Below, piece after piece: positions 9,824-19,879 of a stretch of 64,000 bases of DNA. The stretch is from assembly GCA_963556255.1 (NCBI GenBank), contig OY744609.1, positions 19,423,309-19,487,308 on the forward strand. Reading direction: 5' to 3'. This DNA is from Allolobophora icterica. Lineage: Eukaryota > Annelida > Clitellata > Crassiclitellata > Lumbricidae. The notes below the pieces were generated by a model. It saw only the letters and a list, made by a program, of their open reading frames with translations, was not told the DNA's origin and ran no database searches. How positions within the stretch are numbered: the stretch's first letter is position 1; each line of letters opens with the position of its first letter. Position numbers and translations under genes: made by a program.

Positions 9824-10160
9824 CAGTGGCGGCGATCTTGTCTGAGAGGTGGGGGAGGGGGAGACAAAGTCGACCACGATCTCGTCGACGACCGGTTTTG
9901 GAAAATCTTGTCCCACCTAAATTTTTCTGCCACTTCATCTCCGAAAAATTTCCCTTTCATCTCCGAAAAAAGTTGATGACCTTTTTTTAGTCCTTCAGCT
10001 CTTTTTACAACGTTTTCTTCTTACACTGTCCTCTTTTCCCCCACTTTTTACTTCTTTCCCAACTTTCATTTTCGCCAATTCGTCTCCGCAAATTATCGAT
10101 TTCATCTCGAAAAAAGTTGATGACCTTTTTATGATTTTTTCGTCTAAAAACATGTAAACT
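9824..10160. mobile_element. Truncated hAT-type MITE (family of 51408-52002)
   Basis: It starts with CAGTGGCGGCGATCTTG at 9824 and continues through GACCGGTTTTGG, CTCCGAAAAAAGTTGATGACC and TTTCATCTC motifs that recur in reverse complement at about 51640-52002. The opposite terminus is not found, so this copy is truncated near 10160. The repeat is AT-rich and non-coding. Confidence 0.65.
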
Positions 10161-11169
10161 TTTTGGAACCGATAATTTGGCCTTATAACTATCTAATTTG
10201 TTTTGACATGAGCGCCTGTGATAATAACTTGGCCTGTGTGAATGAGAGTAATGTTCTGAACGTTGTGTTGCTCTTATACAGTATTTCAGTTCAACAATAA
10301 CGAAGAACAGAAACAGTTTCTTCTAGGGAAGTTGTTGAAAAACATAGGCACGACTTTTCTAAGTGCAATCGTGACAATCTTGTAGACTTGTAGAATGTAG
10401 ATTGTAGAACTGAAGGATTAAGCAGCTGAAGGTGTGAACAGTGATGAAGAATAAGCAGATGAAGGACTGAAGGTATGGAGGAGCTGAAATCATGGCTTGT
10501 TGCATTATCAAGGATTTGCAATGATGAATACAGTGGTATACAACTAATATTGCGAAAGTTCAAATATCTTGAGTTTTGTTAAGTTTTTCCATTATTTGAT
10601 CACAACCATAGTTATGTATCCAATAAAGTTACATATATAGATTCTACTATTTAAGAGCTTTCCAATGGTGTTTAACAAGTTATCATGGGATCCAAGGCTG
10701 CAGTCTAAAAGTGTTTACAGATTGGATACGTCGGGCGAAAATTATGCCAATTTGGGGGAATGTGAAAGCCTTGGGGACCCCTAAATATTTTTAAAATGTC
10801 ATAAAATTTTACAGGTGTTATTATGGGACCATATAGAAACTTTTTAGAGGGACTGCGTAAAAATATTCAAAAGAATATTTTTGCGACACCCTACCTCCCA
10901 CTTCGCGGACGTCCGCAAGCCAAAGCCAATTAACAGTCGCTATATTAAAACGTGTACACTTACATACACAGCTCTTCCAGTTCCTGTCCCTCTGTGTCTT
11001 GAACGATGAAATATTAACTTGTCAGATCAAAACTGCCTCCCTCTCTGAGGCAATCAAGAAGAAACTCTATTTCTACGACCATGCTATTTCTGTTACAGCA
11101 GTCAAGCTCAGAGTGTATTAAAGTTCCAGTACAAGGCATGATACATAGCTGACTTAAACGCAATATATA
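10161..11169. other. Intergenic DNA, nothing recognised
   Basis: AT-rich sequence. A purine-biased stretch at 10400-10500 contains loose GAAGGA repeats. No gene or clear element boundary was found. Confidence 0.45.
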
Positions 11170-11723
11170 CAGTGATGGGCACTAAACTAATTTTTTTTAG
11201 TTAAACTAAAACTATTTTCCAACTAAAAAAATTTAGTTTAACTAAAGTTGGCAACTAATTTTGGAAAGTAGTTAACTAAACTAAAAAAAGTAGTTAAACT
11301 TTTTCCAACTTTTTACGACAAACATTTTCACAATAACAGAGGTTAAGTGAACTGTAATAATGCAGAACGTCAATGACAATTTAACCTTCAAATTATGCAA
11401 TGGGTACTCTTCTAGCCTACAGTCACAGGCATATTGTAAGTATAGTGTATGAATTTGAAAACACAGGCTATTAATGCTAAAACCATGCAGTGTTAATCAA
11501 TAAGTTTCGCGTTGAGTTGTTGAAAGTGTTCAATGTTCATTGCGGAAAATAGTTGCGTATTGCTGATTTTTTTAGTTAAACTTTTTAGTTAGCAACTAAA
11601 TTTTTTTAGTTAAACTATGGTTTTAACTAAACTATTTCTTTTTAGTTAAACTTCATCCTTAACTAAAAAAATTTAGTTAAACTAAAAGTTGCTAACTTTT
11701 TAGTTAACTATTGCCCATCACTG
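11170..11723. mobile_element. hAT-type MITE, TIR CAGTGATGGGCACTAAAC
   Basis: 554 bp, beginning CAGTGATGGGCA and ending TGCCCATCACTG, with perfect 8-bp target duplications AATATATA (11162-11169 and 11724-11731). The subterminal regions are packed with TTTTTTAGTTAAACTAA palindromic motifs in both orientations. No coding capacity. A second copy lies at 44294-44833. Confidence 0.85.
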
Positions 11724-11824
11724 AATATATATTAATTGTTTTTATACAAACAAACATAGCTGACAAACGCGCTATAGGCCAATTAATTGGCTTAATACAA
11801 ACAGACAAAAATACATTGTACATA

Positions 11825-12605
11825 CACTGTGTCCCGATGAAAAGTGGACCCCAAGAAAGAGTGTCATAGCCTAACTCGGTCAAAACATTTAGCATTTGCC
11901 TGAAATTTTAAAAACAACAAGAGTAGCCATATTGCCACCAAATCCTAACGCCGTTTGGAAATGTTGGCGAGTTTGTCAAGTTTGTGAATGTTTGAGACGC
12001 AGCCCTGAAAATGGGAAGTTTCCAACATACAAGAGCCATAAGGAAGTGAAGTTCAGCTAGAGCTGGTGTTCAAAAATTCCCTTTTTGTTCACGGACATAC
12101 GACCGTGGACGTGGACGCCACTGTTTGATGGCCCGATCGATTATCACGTGGTCAAACAGCTGCAACTCTTCAATCAGACGCGAAATCCAAACCTGGAGTG
12201 TACTGGAGGAGCGCGTTTATCGTTCCCGCAGTCGTGACGTCGATCACCGGAGGCGCGTCTGATTGAAGAGTGGCAGCTGTTTGATCACGTGATCATCGAT
12301 CGGGCCATCAAACAGTGGCGTCCACGTCCACGGTCGTGTGTCCGTGAACAAAAAGGACATTTTGAACACCAGCTCTAGCTGAACTTCACTTCCTTATGGC
12401 TCTTGTATGTTGGAAACTTCCCATTTTCAGGGCTGCGTCTCAAACATTCACAAACTTGACAAACTCGGCAACATTTCCAAACGGCGTTAGGATTTGGTTG
12501 TAATATGGCCATTGTTGTTGCTTTTAAAATTTCAGGCAAATGCTAAAAGTTTTGACCGAGTTATGACACTTTTTCTTGGGGTCCACTTTTCATCGGGACA
12601 CAGTG
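11825..12605. mobile_element. 781-bp near-palindromic element with TA target duplication
   Basis: Left arm 11825-12182 and right arm 12254-12605 are reverse complements over about 350 bp, separated by a spacer of about 71 bp. The ends read CACTGTGTCCCGATG outward and are flanked by TA (11823-11824 and 12606-12607), as for Tc1/mariner-type integration. Arm divergence is low (scattered substitutions such as ACATACGACC against GTGTGTCCG). No transposase ORF, so it is a non-autonomous foldback/MITE-type element. The single strand could form a very long hairpin. Confidence 0.75.
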
Positions 12606-12607
12606 TA

Positions 12608-13219
12608 GATACACACAAACATACATAGAACTATACAGACATAGATTAAAGCACTTCTTGGCTGACTACGCAGTAGAGTGGTGTGAAAGTGAAGGTCAAA
12701 ATTTTTCTCAATTATTAATCGTAATAGGGTGAAAAAAGTGTATCTGTAAGAAGTGAAATTATGGCTAAATTTCATTTCTTGACGTGCCCCAACGACTACA
12801 GTAGGCCTAGCGGATGCTTGCAAAATACTAATAAGCAATTGCTTAACCATAACGATTAATACAAGTAATTACCAATATATCTTTCACTAATAACTAAACA
12901 ATACTTCACAAGACTACTTTTGTTTTATTTCTTAGCACACATTTTAAAAAGTTGATCATTGTAATGGACAGCGGACACTGAGCACACAAGCACTGTCAAA
13001 CATTCAAAGTAGGCCTAATTAAGAAAACGTGAAAAAGCTTGAAGCAGAAACATAAATTTCAATTAAACAATCCAAGACTCATAGAGTACAATTGTCTGAC
13101 ATTATCGAAAACATAATCTGTTTTGTTATCCAAAGAAGCCACCTGTTGCCTGGACTTAATTCTATCTCTGATTATTCCATTTCGAGCAATTTCCCCGCAA
13201 ACCGCTTTAAGTGATTAGG
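12608..13219. other. Intergenic DNA, nothing recognised
   Basis: AT-rich sequence without coding signal. The minus-strand ORF at 12590-12850 straddles the palindrome edge and is not protein-like. Confidence 0.45.
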
Positions 13220-13599
13220 TTACCAGTTTCTCGCCTCTCTCGATAGGCCTAGCTTGTGCGACATGGTACCCTGACGAATGGCAATAAAGCGTTGTTGGCA
13301 CCAAATAGGGCCTACTCTGCCGGATATCTCATCGACTGGAATCTTTGATAGAAGCGGTGGGGAGGTAGCAGTCAAATCCATCCATTTTATTAACTCGACG
13401 TAACTTTGGTGTTGAAATTCAAAATCGGTATGACAAACTGTCTGATATCCCTCGGTTGCTGCTGGTGAGCTTTCAGAAGTCGACACAATCCCAGTTGCTT
13501 TATATGTTCTTGTTCATCCATTATCGTTGCTAATAAGATATTTTCTGGGTGCACAAAGTAACCATTTCTTTGTATAACTGGATCAACGACGGCCTTCAC
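13220..13599 (-). pseudogene. Frameshifted relic of a conserved invertebrate repeat-associated protein
   Basis: Two overlapping minus-strand frames (13599-13390 and 13486-13220) each carry half of one protein-like sequence. The first has HPENILLATIMDEQEHIKQLG followed by a short basic helix and a VIPILNF strand. The second continues with VELIKWMDLTATSPPLL and a SKIPVDEI segment. The switch falls near 13405, so one frameshift separates them. The pattern (an HPENLLL..DE.EHI..LG block followed by NW/KW...PPL) resembles C-terminal regions of uncharacterised transposon-derived proteins that I associate with several invertebrate genomes. That is family memory and was not searched. Flanking DNA shows no terminal repeats. 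Confidence 0.45.
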
Positions 13600-13974
13600 T
13601 TCATCCGGTAAAGAGCGTGATAGATGAACTGTGAACCAAAGGTGTATCGAGCCATCTTTGCAGCTAGGCTTCGTTTTGATTGAAAATCAGACTGGAACAT
13701 TACCTATAAAAAAACAATAATAAGCTTTAATGTTGTGAATAAACAATGATTTTCTCAATTACATACACGAATTGCACATAATAACTATAAAAGGTTAAAC
13801 ATATCAGTGACGAGTAGAATGGACACAGAGTCAAGTGCATAGGCCTATCCTAATGCTATAATTTCTTAATAGGGGGCCTACATTCATATTATTAATATAT
13901 ATTGCGTAAATTAACATACTCCTACTACTAATATTAATAGACTACCCTGCACTATAAATGTTGTTAGCATAGTT
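13600..13974. other. AT-rich spacer, nothing recognised
   Basis: Non-coding AT-rich DNA between the frameshifted relic and an AAAACG-rich repeat. Confidence 0.4.
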
Positions 13975-14780
13975 GTTAAAAACGATAGAAACTAAATAAA
14001 AAACGGAAAAAACGTCGTTTTATTCAAAAAAATAAAAAACGGTTAAAAACGGAAAAAAACGAAAAAAAGAAAATAATTTGACTTTCTCACATCTTGTAGG
14101 CCCTACTGCAATTTAAAATTAATAACCTTGTTTACAGAATTTAACCAGCAAATAACACAACTTTGTTAGTAAACACTAAGTAACATCAATCTACAACAAT
14201 TGTTTTATTTCTTATAGGCCTAAGTTTGATTTAATAAGTAATTGAGAAATTAAAAATATTGAAATCTTTTCAAATTTAAATTGTAAATATAAGTCCACAT
14301 AAGTCCATCCTGACTAAACTAACACAATTAAAAACTAAACTTTGGAGGTATAGACTATATAGTGTAAACTTTCTCACAGTAAATGCATTTCAATTTAGCC
14401 AATGCTGAGTTTTTGTCTTTCTCGTTTATCAAAGTAAGGTGAATCCATTCCGCACCCTTTTCTTTTGGCATTTGAGAAAACTTAGAAATAACTTTATGAA
14501 ATTTTATTTCTTGTAGGGCCTACTGTGCTGTTTCATAAAGTATTTATTTCTCAAATGATGACGTAAATAGTGAGGTAAATTAGCTGAATCCTTGAAAGTT
14601 CGGAGACAACGTAAGGGATATCAGACAAAAAATTAAACAGAAACTGAAAAACATTAACAGACAATAAATAAATAAATAAATAAAGTTTCATAAAAAACGG
14701 AAAAAACGATAAGAGAAATAAAAAAACGAAAAAACGACATTTTTTTGAGAAAAATTAAAAACGAAAAAAACGGTTTTAAC
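13975..14780. repeat. Repeat with GTTAAAAACG/GTTTTAAC ends and AAAAACGG clusters
   Basis: Clusters of AAAAAACGG-type motifs at 13975-14065 and 14690-14780 flank an AT-rich centre. The outermost bases form short imperfect inverted repeats (GTTAAAAACG and CGGTTTTAAC). No target duplication is clear. It is probably an old non-autonomous DNA element. Confidence 0.4.
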
Positions 14781-15025
14781 ATATATATGGTTGTTACTTG
14801 TTAGCATATTTAAAGCTGGTCATGGATTTTCCGACAAAACACAAAAACGTTGTACTCTGTTAGGTGTCCTCGGGAATGAGCCATCTTCCCTGGATTACAT
14901 CAAACGAGCTCCTCAGTACACGATCCATTGATAGGGGCCTAATACTCTGAAACCGTCAATAATTCCGGAAGCCTTGAAGTTGGGCCTGAAAACCCAGCTG
15001 GCCCAGTAGTTTTTCCATCTAACTA

Positions 15026-15210
<185 letters not shown>

Positions 15211-15440
15211 GGAGGAGGAGGACGACGACGACGAAGAGGAGGAGCAGGAGGAGGATGGGAGGAGAATGAGGATGAGGAGGAGAAGAAGGAGGAGAATGAG
15301 GAGGAGGAGGAGGTAGAGAGATTGAGCGAGGACAAGAGGGGCGGAGAGGAAGGAGGAGGAGGTGGTTGAGAAGAGGGAGGACGAGGAAGACGAGGAGGAG
15401 AGGAAGAAGGGGGAGAGAAAAGAAGAGAGGAGGGAGGGGA
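15211..15440. repeat. Polypurine tract (GGA/GAGGA-rich), about 230 bp
   Basis: The plus strand is almost entirely G and A with sparse C or T, following directly on the (ATC)n run. Such mirror-like polypurine tracts can form triplex DNA in general; nothing coding is supported. Confidence 0.85.
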
Positions 15441-15811
15441 GGCAAAGAAAAGCAGTCCCTTAAGCTAAACTGAGAGGCAACTATATATAGGATAAAAGTG
15501 TTAGCGACTTAATTTTCTTAGCCTCGGCATATAAGGGCGGGTGGCCAGTGCTCTCCCTCGTCGTCCCATCTTCCCACCGACAGTGTACGGTCAGTGCATT
15601 CATTATAGCTGAGTTGCAAGTGAAGGCGACAGAAACGTTTAAGCTGAACTGTGGCTAACCTCAAAACTAGAGTTCAACGTTGAATATCTCAGTTTAATAG
15701 AGCAGCTTTTCGAAATTGTTCTTTACATTTGCAGATCGCCCCATGGCTTCTTGTTGAGTCTTTTCACCAAGTAGACATAGGCCAACTGCACGAAAACATC
15801 AGCCATCTATA
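15441..15811. other. Intergenic DNA with a TATA-like motif
   Basis: CATATAAGGGCGGG at about 15527 resembles a core promoter and is followed by a GC-richer stretch, but no ORF or splice donor could be attached to it. Nothing else was recognised. Confidence 0.3.
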
Positions 15812-15991
15812 CAGGGACGTAACTAGCGTTGGGCTTGGGGGGGCTTAAGCCCCCCCCAAACGAAGTTGAAGCCCCCCCAAACAAGTCAAGCCGTTGTATG
15901 CTTACGGCTAAAATTCGTATGAACACTGTATAAATGTTGCCATGTTCAAGGTTTAAGCCCCCCCAAACGAAAAATCCTAGTTACGTGCCTG
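15812..15991. mobile_element. 180-bp hAT-type MITE, TIR CAGGGACGTAACTAG
   Basis: Ends CAGGGACGTAACTAG and CTAGTTACGTGCCTG with perfect 8-bp target duplications CATCTATA (15804-15811 and 15992-15999). The interior has AAGCCCCCCC blocks repeated three times. It is too short to code. Confidence 0.88.
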
Positions 15992-15999
15992 CATCTATA

Positions 16000-16734
16000 T
16001 GGACAATCATCACAATATTACCATTAATTAATTAGATTATCCATAGAGCACAGAGGCTAATAAGGTGGCTCGAGATCTCTATCGACTCTATATACACACC
16101 TACACGAAGTCATGTAGAATCTTTCCCACTCGGTCCGTCCAAAAGACTGAGCCACTCGTTGCACAGATGATCCCCCCTCTCTCTGTCTGTTTCTCTTTCT
16201 TTCTTTCTCTCTCTTTCTTTCTCTTTCTCTCTCTCTCTTCCTCTCTATCTGGCAACCAGACTCTTCCCGTGATCATCTCTGGACATCCCTTTTGATTTTA
16301 CACCGCGCTTGTGAATAATCTGGTGCCTTGCGCTTAGCTATAGAGTAGCGCTTTAGAAATTTGAAGTTTGTGACTACGATACGGTTGTATCCTTTCATTA
16401 GTTCAGTACTGTGTTATGTTAAGTTGTCACCGTTTGATATGGTAGGCCAGCTCTCGGACACAGTGAATGCAGTCGAAATGTTACAATGAACCTAAGGACT
16501 TAGGCAGACCTGGTAGGCCCTAAACTATTATGTAGGCCTACTACTACGTACCTGATCCTATGATGACTGCAAGAACCAAGTGCAGAGCAAATTTATATAG
16601 CCTACTGTGCGGATGTTGTCACTTCTCAGACGTCGTGGTCTGACGAAATATCATCTGCAGCTATAAAACACAGAACATAAAGAAACATGGAATATCGTCA
16701 TGAGAAGATTTGAATTGGATATGAGACACGTCGC
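16000..16734. other. Intergenic DNA with a CT-rich microsatellite
   Basis: A (TTTC/TCTC)n stretch occupies about 16188-16245. The plus-strand ORF around it reads through the microsatellite and is not credible as a gene. The rest is unrecognised. Confidence 0.5.
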
Positions 16735-16810
16735 GAACAGTAGCCTGTTGGTTAGTATGCGCGGCTGTAACGTGGAGAGTAGGAGCATACGTGTTTGAGT
16801 CTCCATATAA
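16735..16810 (+). repeat. Possible tRNA-derived SINE head
   Basis: GTTGGTTAGTATGCG (about 16747) resembles a pol III A box, and GTGTTTGAGTCTCC (about 16791) resembles a B box, with spacing of roughly 40 bp as in tRNA-derived SINEs. No poly-A tail or target duplication was identified. Confidence 0.3.
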
Positions 16811-16996
16811 TTTTAATTTGGGGGCATGCCCGCATCCACTTTGGGGGACACGTTTATCACTTTGTCTCTGTGAATCAACAGACCTGTTTGGGTACACGTG
16901 AATCGGTGAAACATAACCCATATGTAGATGCAGCTCGAGTACGAGATCATAATTAGGCTATCAAACATTGAAATCTAATCTACGGGTTAAACATTT

Positions 16997-17032
16997 GTTT
17001 AATCTAATCTAATCTAATCTAATCTAATCTAG
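16997..17032. repeat. (TCTAA)n microsatellite
   Basis: Six to seven tandem AATCT units. Confidence 0.85.
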
Positions 17033-17662
17033 AGGTTACACATTGTTAAACATGATCAAGTGAGCCTTACCTTTAAGTGAATGCCGTCTGCAAACTATGG
17101 TCCAGCTCTGTGCATCGAGATTGGAATAATCGTATCGTCCACACCAGTTATTTTACACGCTCTGGTGAATTGGACAATAATTATCATTTGGCGATGACCG
17201 GTCTAAATAAATTACGTCCATTCCTGTCGGTCAATTGTACAATCCAGACTTCGTAAAAGCATCGAACTTTATGTCGCTAATTCGAGAACTGACATAATTG
17301 CCGTTGGTGTAGATATTGTTCTGTTAAGGCCGGCTGTCACACAAGACGTTCCCGCTTGAAACAAGTCTTCATCTCCAGGAAAATTAACAGTTTAAATGGC
17401 TTCATAAGGTGTGCGGTTTTCGTTCTCAGTAGATAGTAGATTTCCGTGTTCAGGGTTTGTAGCGGTTTTGATTTTCTCACGAGTGGGATCGTTTTATTCA
17501 GGAGTAGCAGTTTCGTTCTCAGCGTCATAGGGAAAGCTCTGTTTTCATGACGTGTTCTCGAGTTTCAGTCTCTTGAGTAGTAGAGTTCATTTCAGCGTTT
17601 TCGTTTTCATCATGACTAGATTTTTATCTTCATGAGCAGGAGCATTTGAGTTCTCAGCGTTC
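17033..17662. other. Intergenic DNA, nothing recognised
   Basis: No coding signal or structured repeat. The stretch 17560-17660 has loose repeats of GTTTTCATGA-like and GTTCTCAG words. Confidence 0.4.
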
Positions 17663-17720
17663 AGTCGTCCATTCCGTCAGTCAGAAAGTCAGCCAGTCAG
17701 TCAATCAGTCAGTCAGTTTA
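17663..17720. repeat. (GTCA)n-type microsatellite
   Basis: Imperfect tandem CAGT/GTCA units immediately before the 95-bp satellite. Confidence 0.8.
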
Positions 17721-17778
17721 TATAAAGGCTCCATAAGATTAACAGAACTTCTCAGAGACTCTCCCATTTTTGTAAAAA

Positions 17779-19879
17779 CCGCATCCAGAATCCAAAGTTA
17801 ATCCTTGTGGAGACCCAAAGGTAGAATATTTCAAGATGGACAGCCCAACCACAGAATGTCTCTTCCCGTAACACAGCATCCAGAATCCCAAGTTAATCCT
17901 TGTGCAGACCGAAAGGGAGAATATTTCCAGGTGGATAGCCCAACTACAGAATGTCCATTCCCGTAAAAACCGCATCCAGAATTCCAAGTTAATCCTTGTG
18001 CAAACCCAAAGCGAGAATATTTCCAGGTGGATAGCCCAGCCACAGAATGTCTATTACCACAAAAACTGCATCCAGAATCCCAAGTTAATCCTTGTGCAGA
18101 CCCAAATGGAAAATATTTCCAGGTGGATAGCCCAATCACAGAATGTCTGTTACCGTAAAAACCGCAACCAGATCCCAAGTCAATCCCTGTGCAGATCCAA
18201 AGGGAGAATATTTCCAGGTGGATAGCCCAATCACAGAATGTTCATCCCCGAAAAACAGCATCCAGAATCCCAAGTTAATCCTTGTGCAGATCCAAAGGGA
18301 GAATATTTCCAGGTGGATAGCCCAACCACAGAATGTTCATCCCCGAAAAACAGCATCCAGAATCCCAAGTTAATCCTTGTGCAGACCCAAAGGGAGAATA
18401 TTTCCAGGTGGATAGCCCAACCGCAGAATGTTCATCCCCGAAAAACAGCATCCAGAATCCCAAGTTAATCCTTGTGCAGACCCAAAGGGAGAATATTTCC
18501 AGGTGGATAGCCCAACCACAGAATGTTCATCCCCGTAAAACAGCATCCAGAATCCCAAGTTAATCCTTGTGCAGACCCAAAGGGAGAATATTTCCAGGTG
18601 GATAGCCCAACCACAGAATGTTCATCCCCGAAAAACAGCATCCAGAATCCCAAGTTAATCCTTTTGCATACCCAAAGGGAGAATATTTCCAGGTGGATAG
18701 CCCAACCACAGAATGTTCATCCCCGAAAAACAGCATCCAGAATCCCAAGTTAATCCTTGTGCAGACCCAAAGGGAAAATATTTCCAGGTGGATAGACCAA
18801 CCACAGAATGTTCATCCCCGAAAAACAGCATCCAGAATCCCAAGTTAATCCTTGTGCAGACCCAAAGGGAGAATATTTCCAGGTGGATAGCCCAACCACA
18901 GAATATATGTTACCGTAAAAACCGCAACCAGATCCCAAGTTAATCCTTGTGCAGACCCAAAGGGAGAATATTTCCAGGTGGATAGCCCAACCACAGAATA
19001 TTCATCCCCGTAAAACAGCATCCAGAATCCCAAGTTAATCCTTGTGCAGACCCAAAGGGAGAATATTTCCAGGTGGATAGCCCAACCACAGAATGTCTGT
19101 TACCGTAAAAACCGCATCCAGAATCCCAAGTGAATCCCAGTGCAGACCCAAAAAGAGAATATTTCTAGGTGGACAGCCCAACCACAGAATGTTCAGCCCC
19201 GAAAAACAGCATCCAGAATCCCAAGTAAATCCTTGTGCAGATCCAAAGGGAGAATATTTCCAGGTGGATAGACCAACCACAGAATGTTCATCCCCGTAAA
19301 ACCGCATCCAGAATCCCAAGTGAATCCATGTGCAGACCCAAAAAGAGAATATTTCTAGGTGGATAGCCCAACCACAGAATGTTCATCCCCGTAAAACAGC
19401 ATCCAGAATACCAAGTTAATCCTTGTGCAGACCCAAAGGGAGAATATTTCCAGGTGGATAGCCCAACCACAGAATGTCTGTTACCGTAAAAACCGCATCC
19501 AGAATCCCAAGTGAATCCCAGTGCAGACCCAAAAAGAGAATATTTCTAGGTGGACAGCCCAACCACAGAATGTTCAGCCCCGAAAAACAGCATCCAGAAT
19601 CCCAAGTAAATCCTTGTGCAGATCCAAAGGGAGAATATTTCCAGGTGGATAGACCAACCACAGAATGTTCATCCCCGTAAAACCGCATCCAGAATCCCAA
19701 GTGAATCCATGTGCAGACCCAAAAAGAGAATATTTCTAGGTGGACAGCCCAACCACAGAATTTCTGTTAGAGTAAAAACGGCATCCAGAATTCCAAGCTA
19801 ATCCTTGTGCAAACCCAAAAGAGAACATTCCACGTCGATGGCCCAACGACAGAATATCCACTACAGCAAAAACGGCATC
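17779..19879. repeat. Satellite array of a 95-bp unit (about 22 copies)
   Basis: Tandem units of 95 bp, recognised by AGAATCCCAAGTTAATCC, GAGAATATTTCCAGGTGG and ACAGAATGTTCATCCCCG. Copies at the left edge are more diverged, and central copies (18240-18900) are almost identical. A 381-bp block (four units) near 19035-19319 is repeated at 19416-19700 with identical translated sequence, which shows recent block duplication. The 76- and 62-codon ORFs recur at 95-bp steps on both strands and are products of the satellite. Confidence 0.95.

Noticed and set aside
15520..15620. Core promoter with TATA-like CATATAAGGG
   Set aside because: No downstream exon or ORF can be attached, so a single AT-rich word is not enough.
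17831..19700. Repeated 62-, 76- and 94-codon ORFs
   Set aside because: They recur at 95-bp steps on both strands and are satellite readings.
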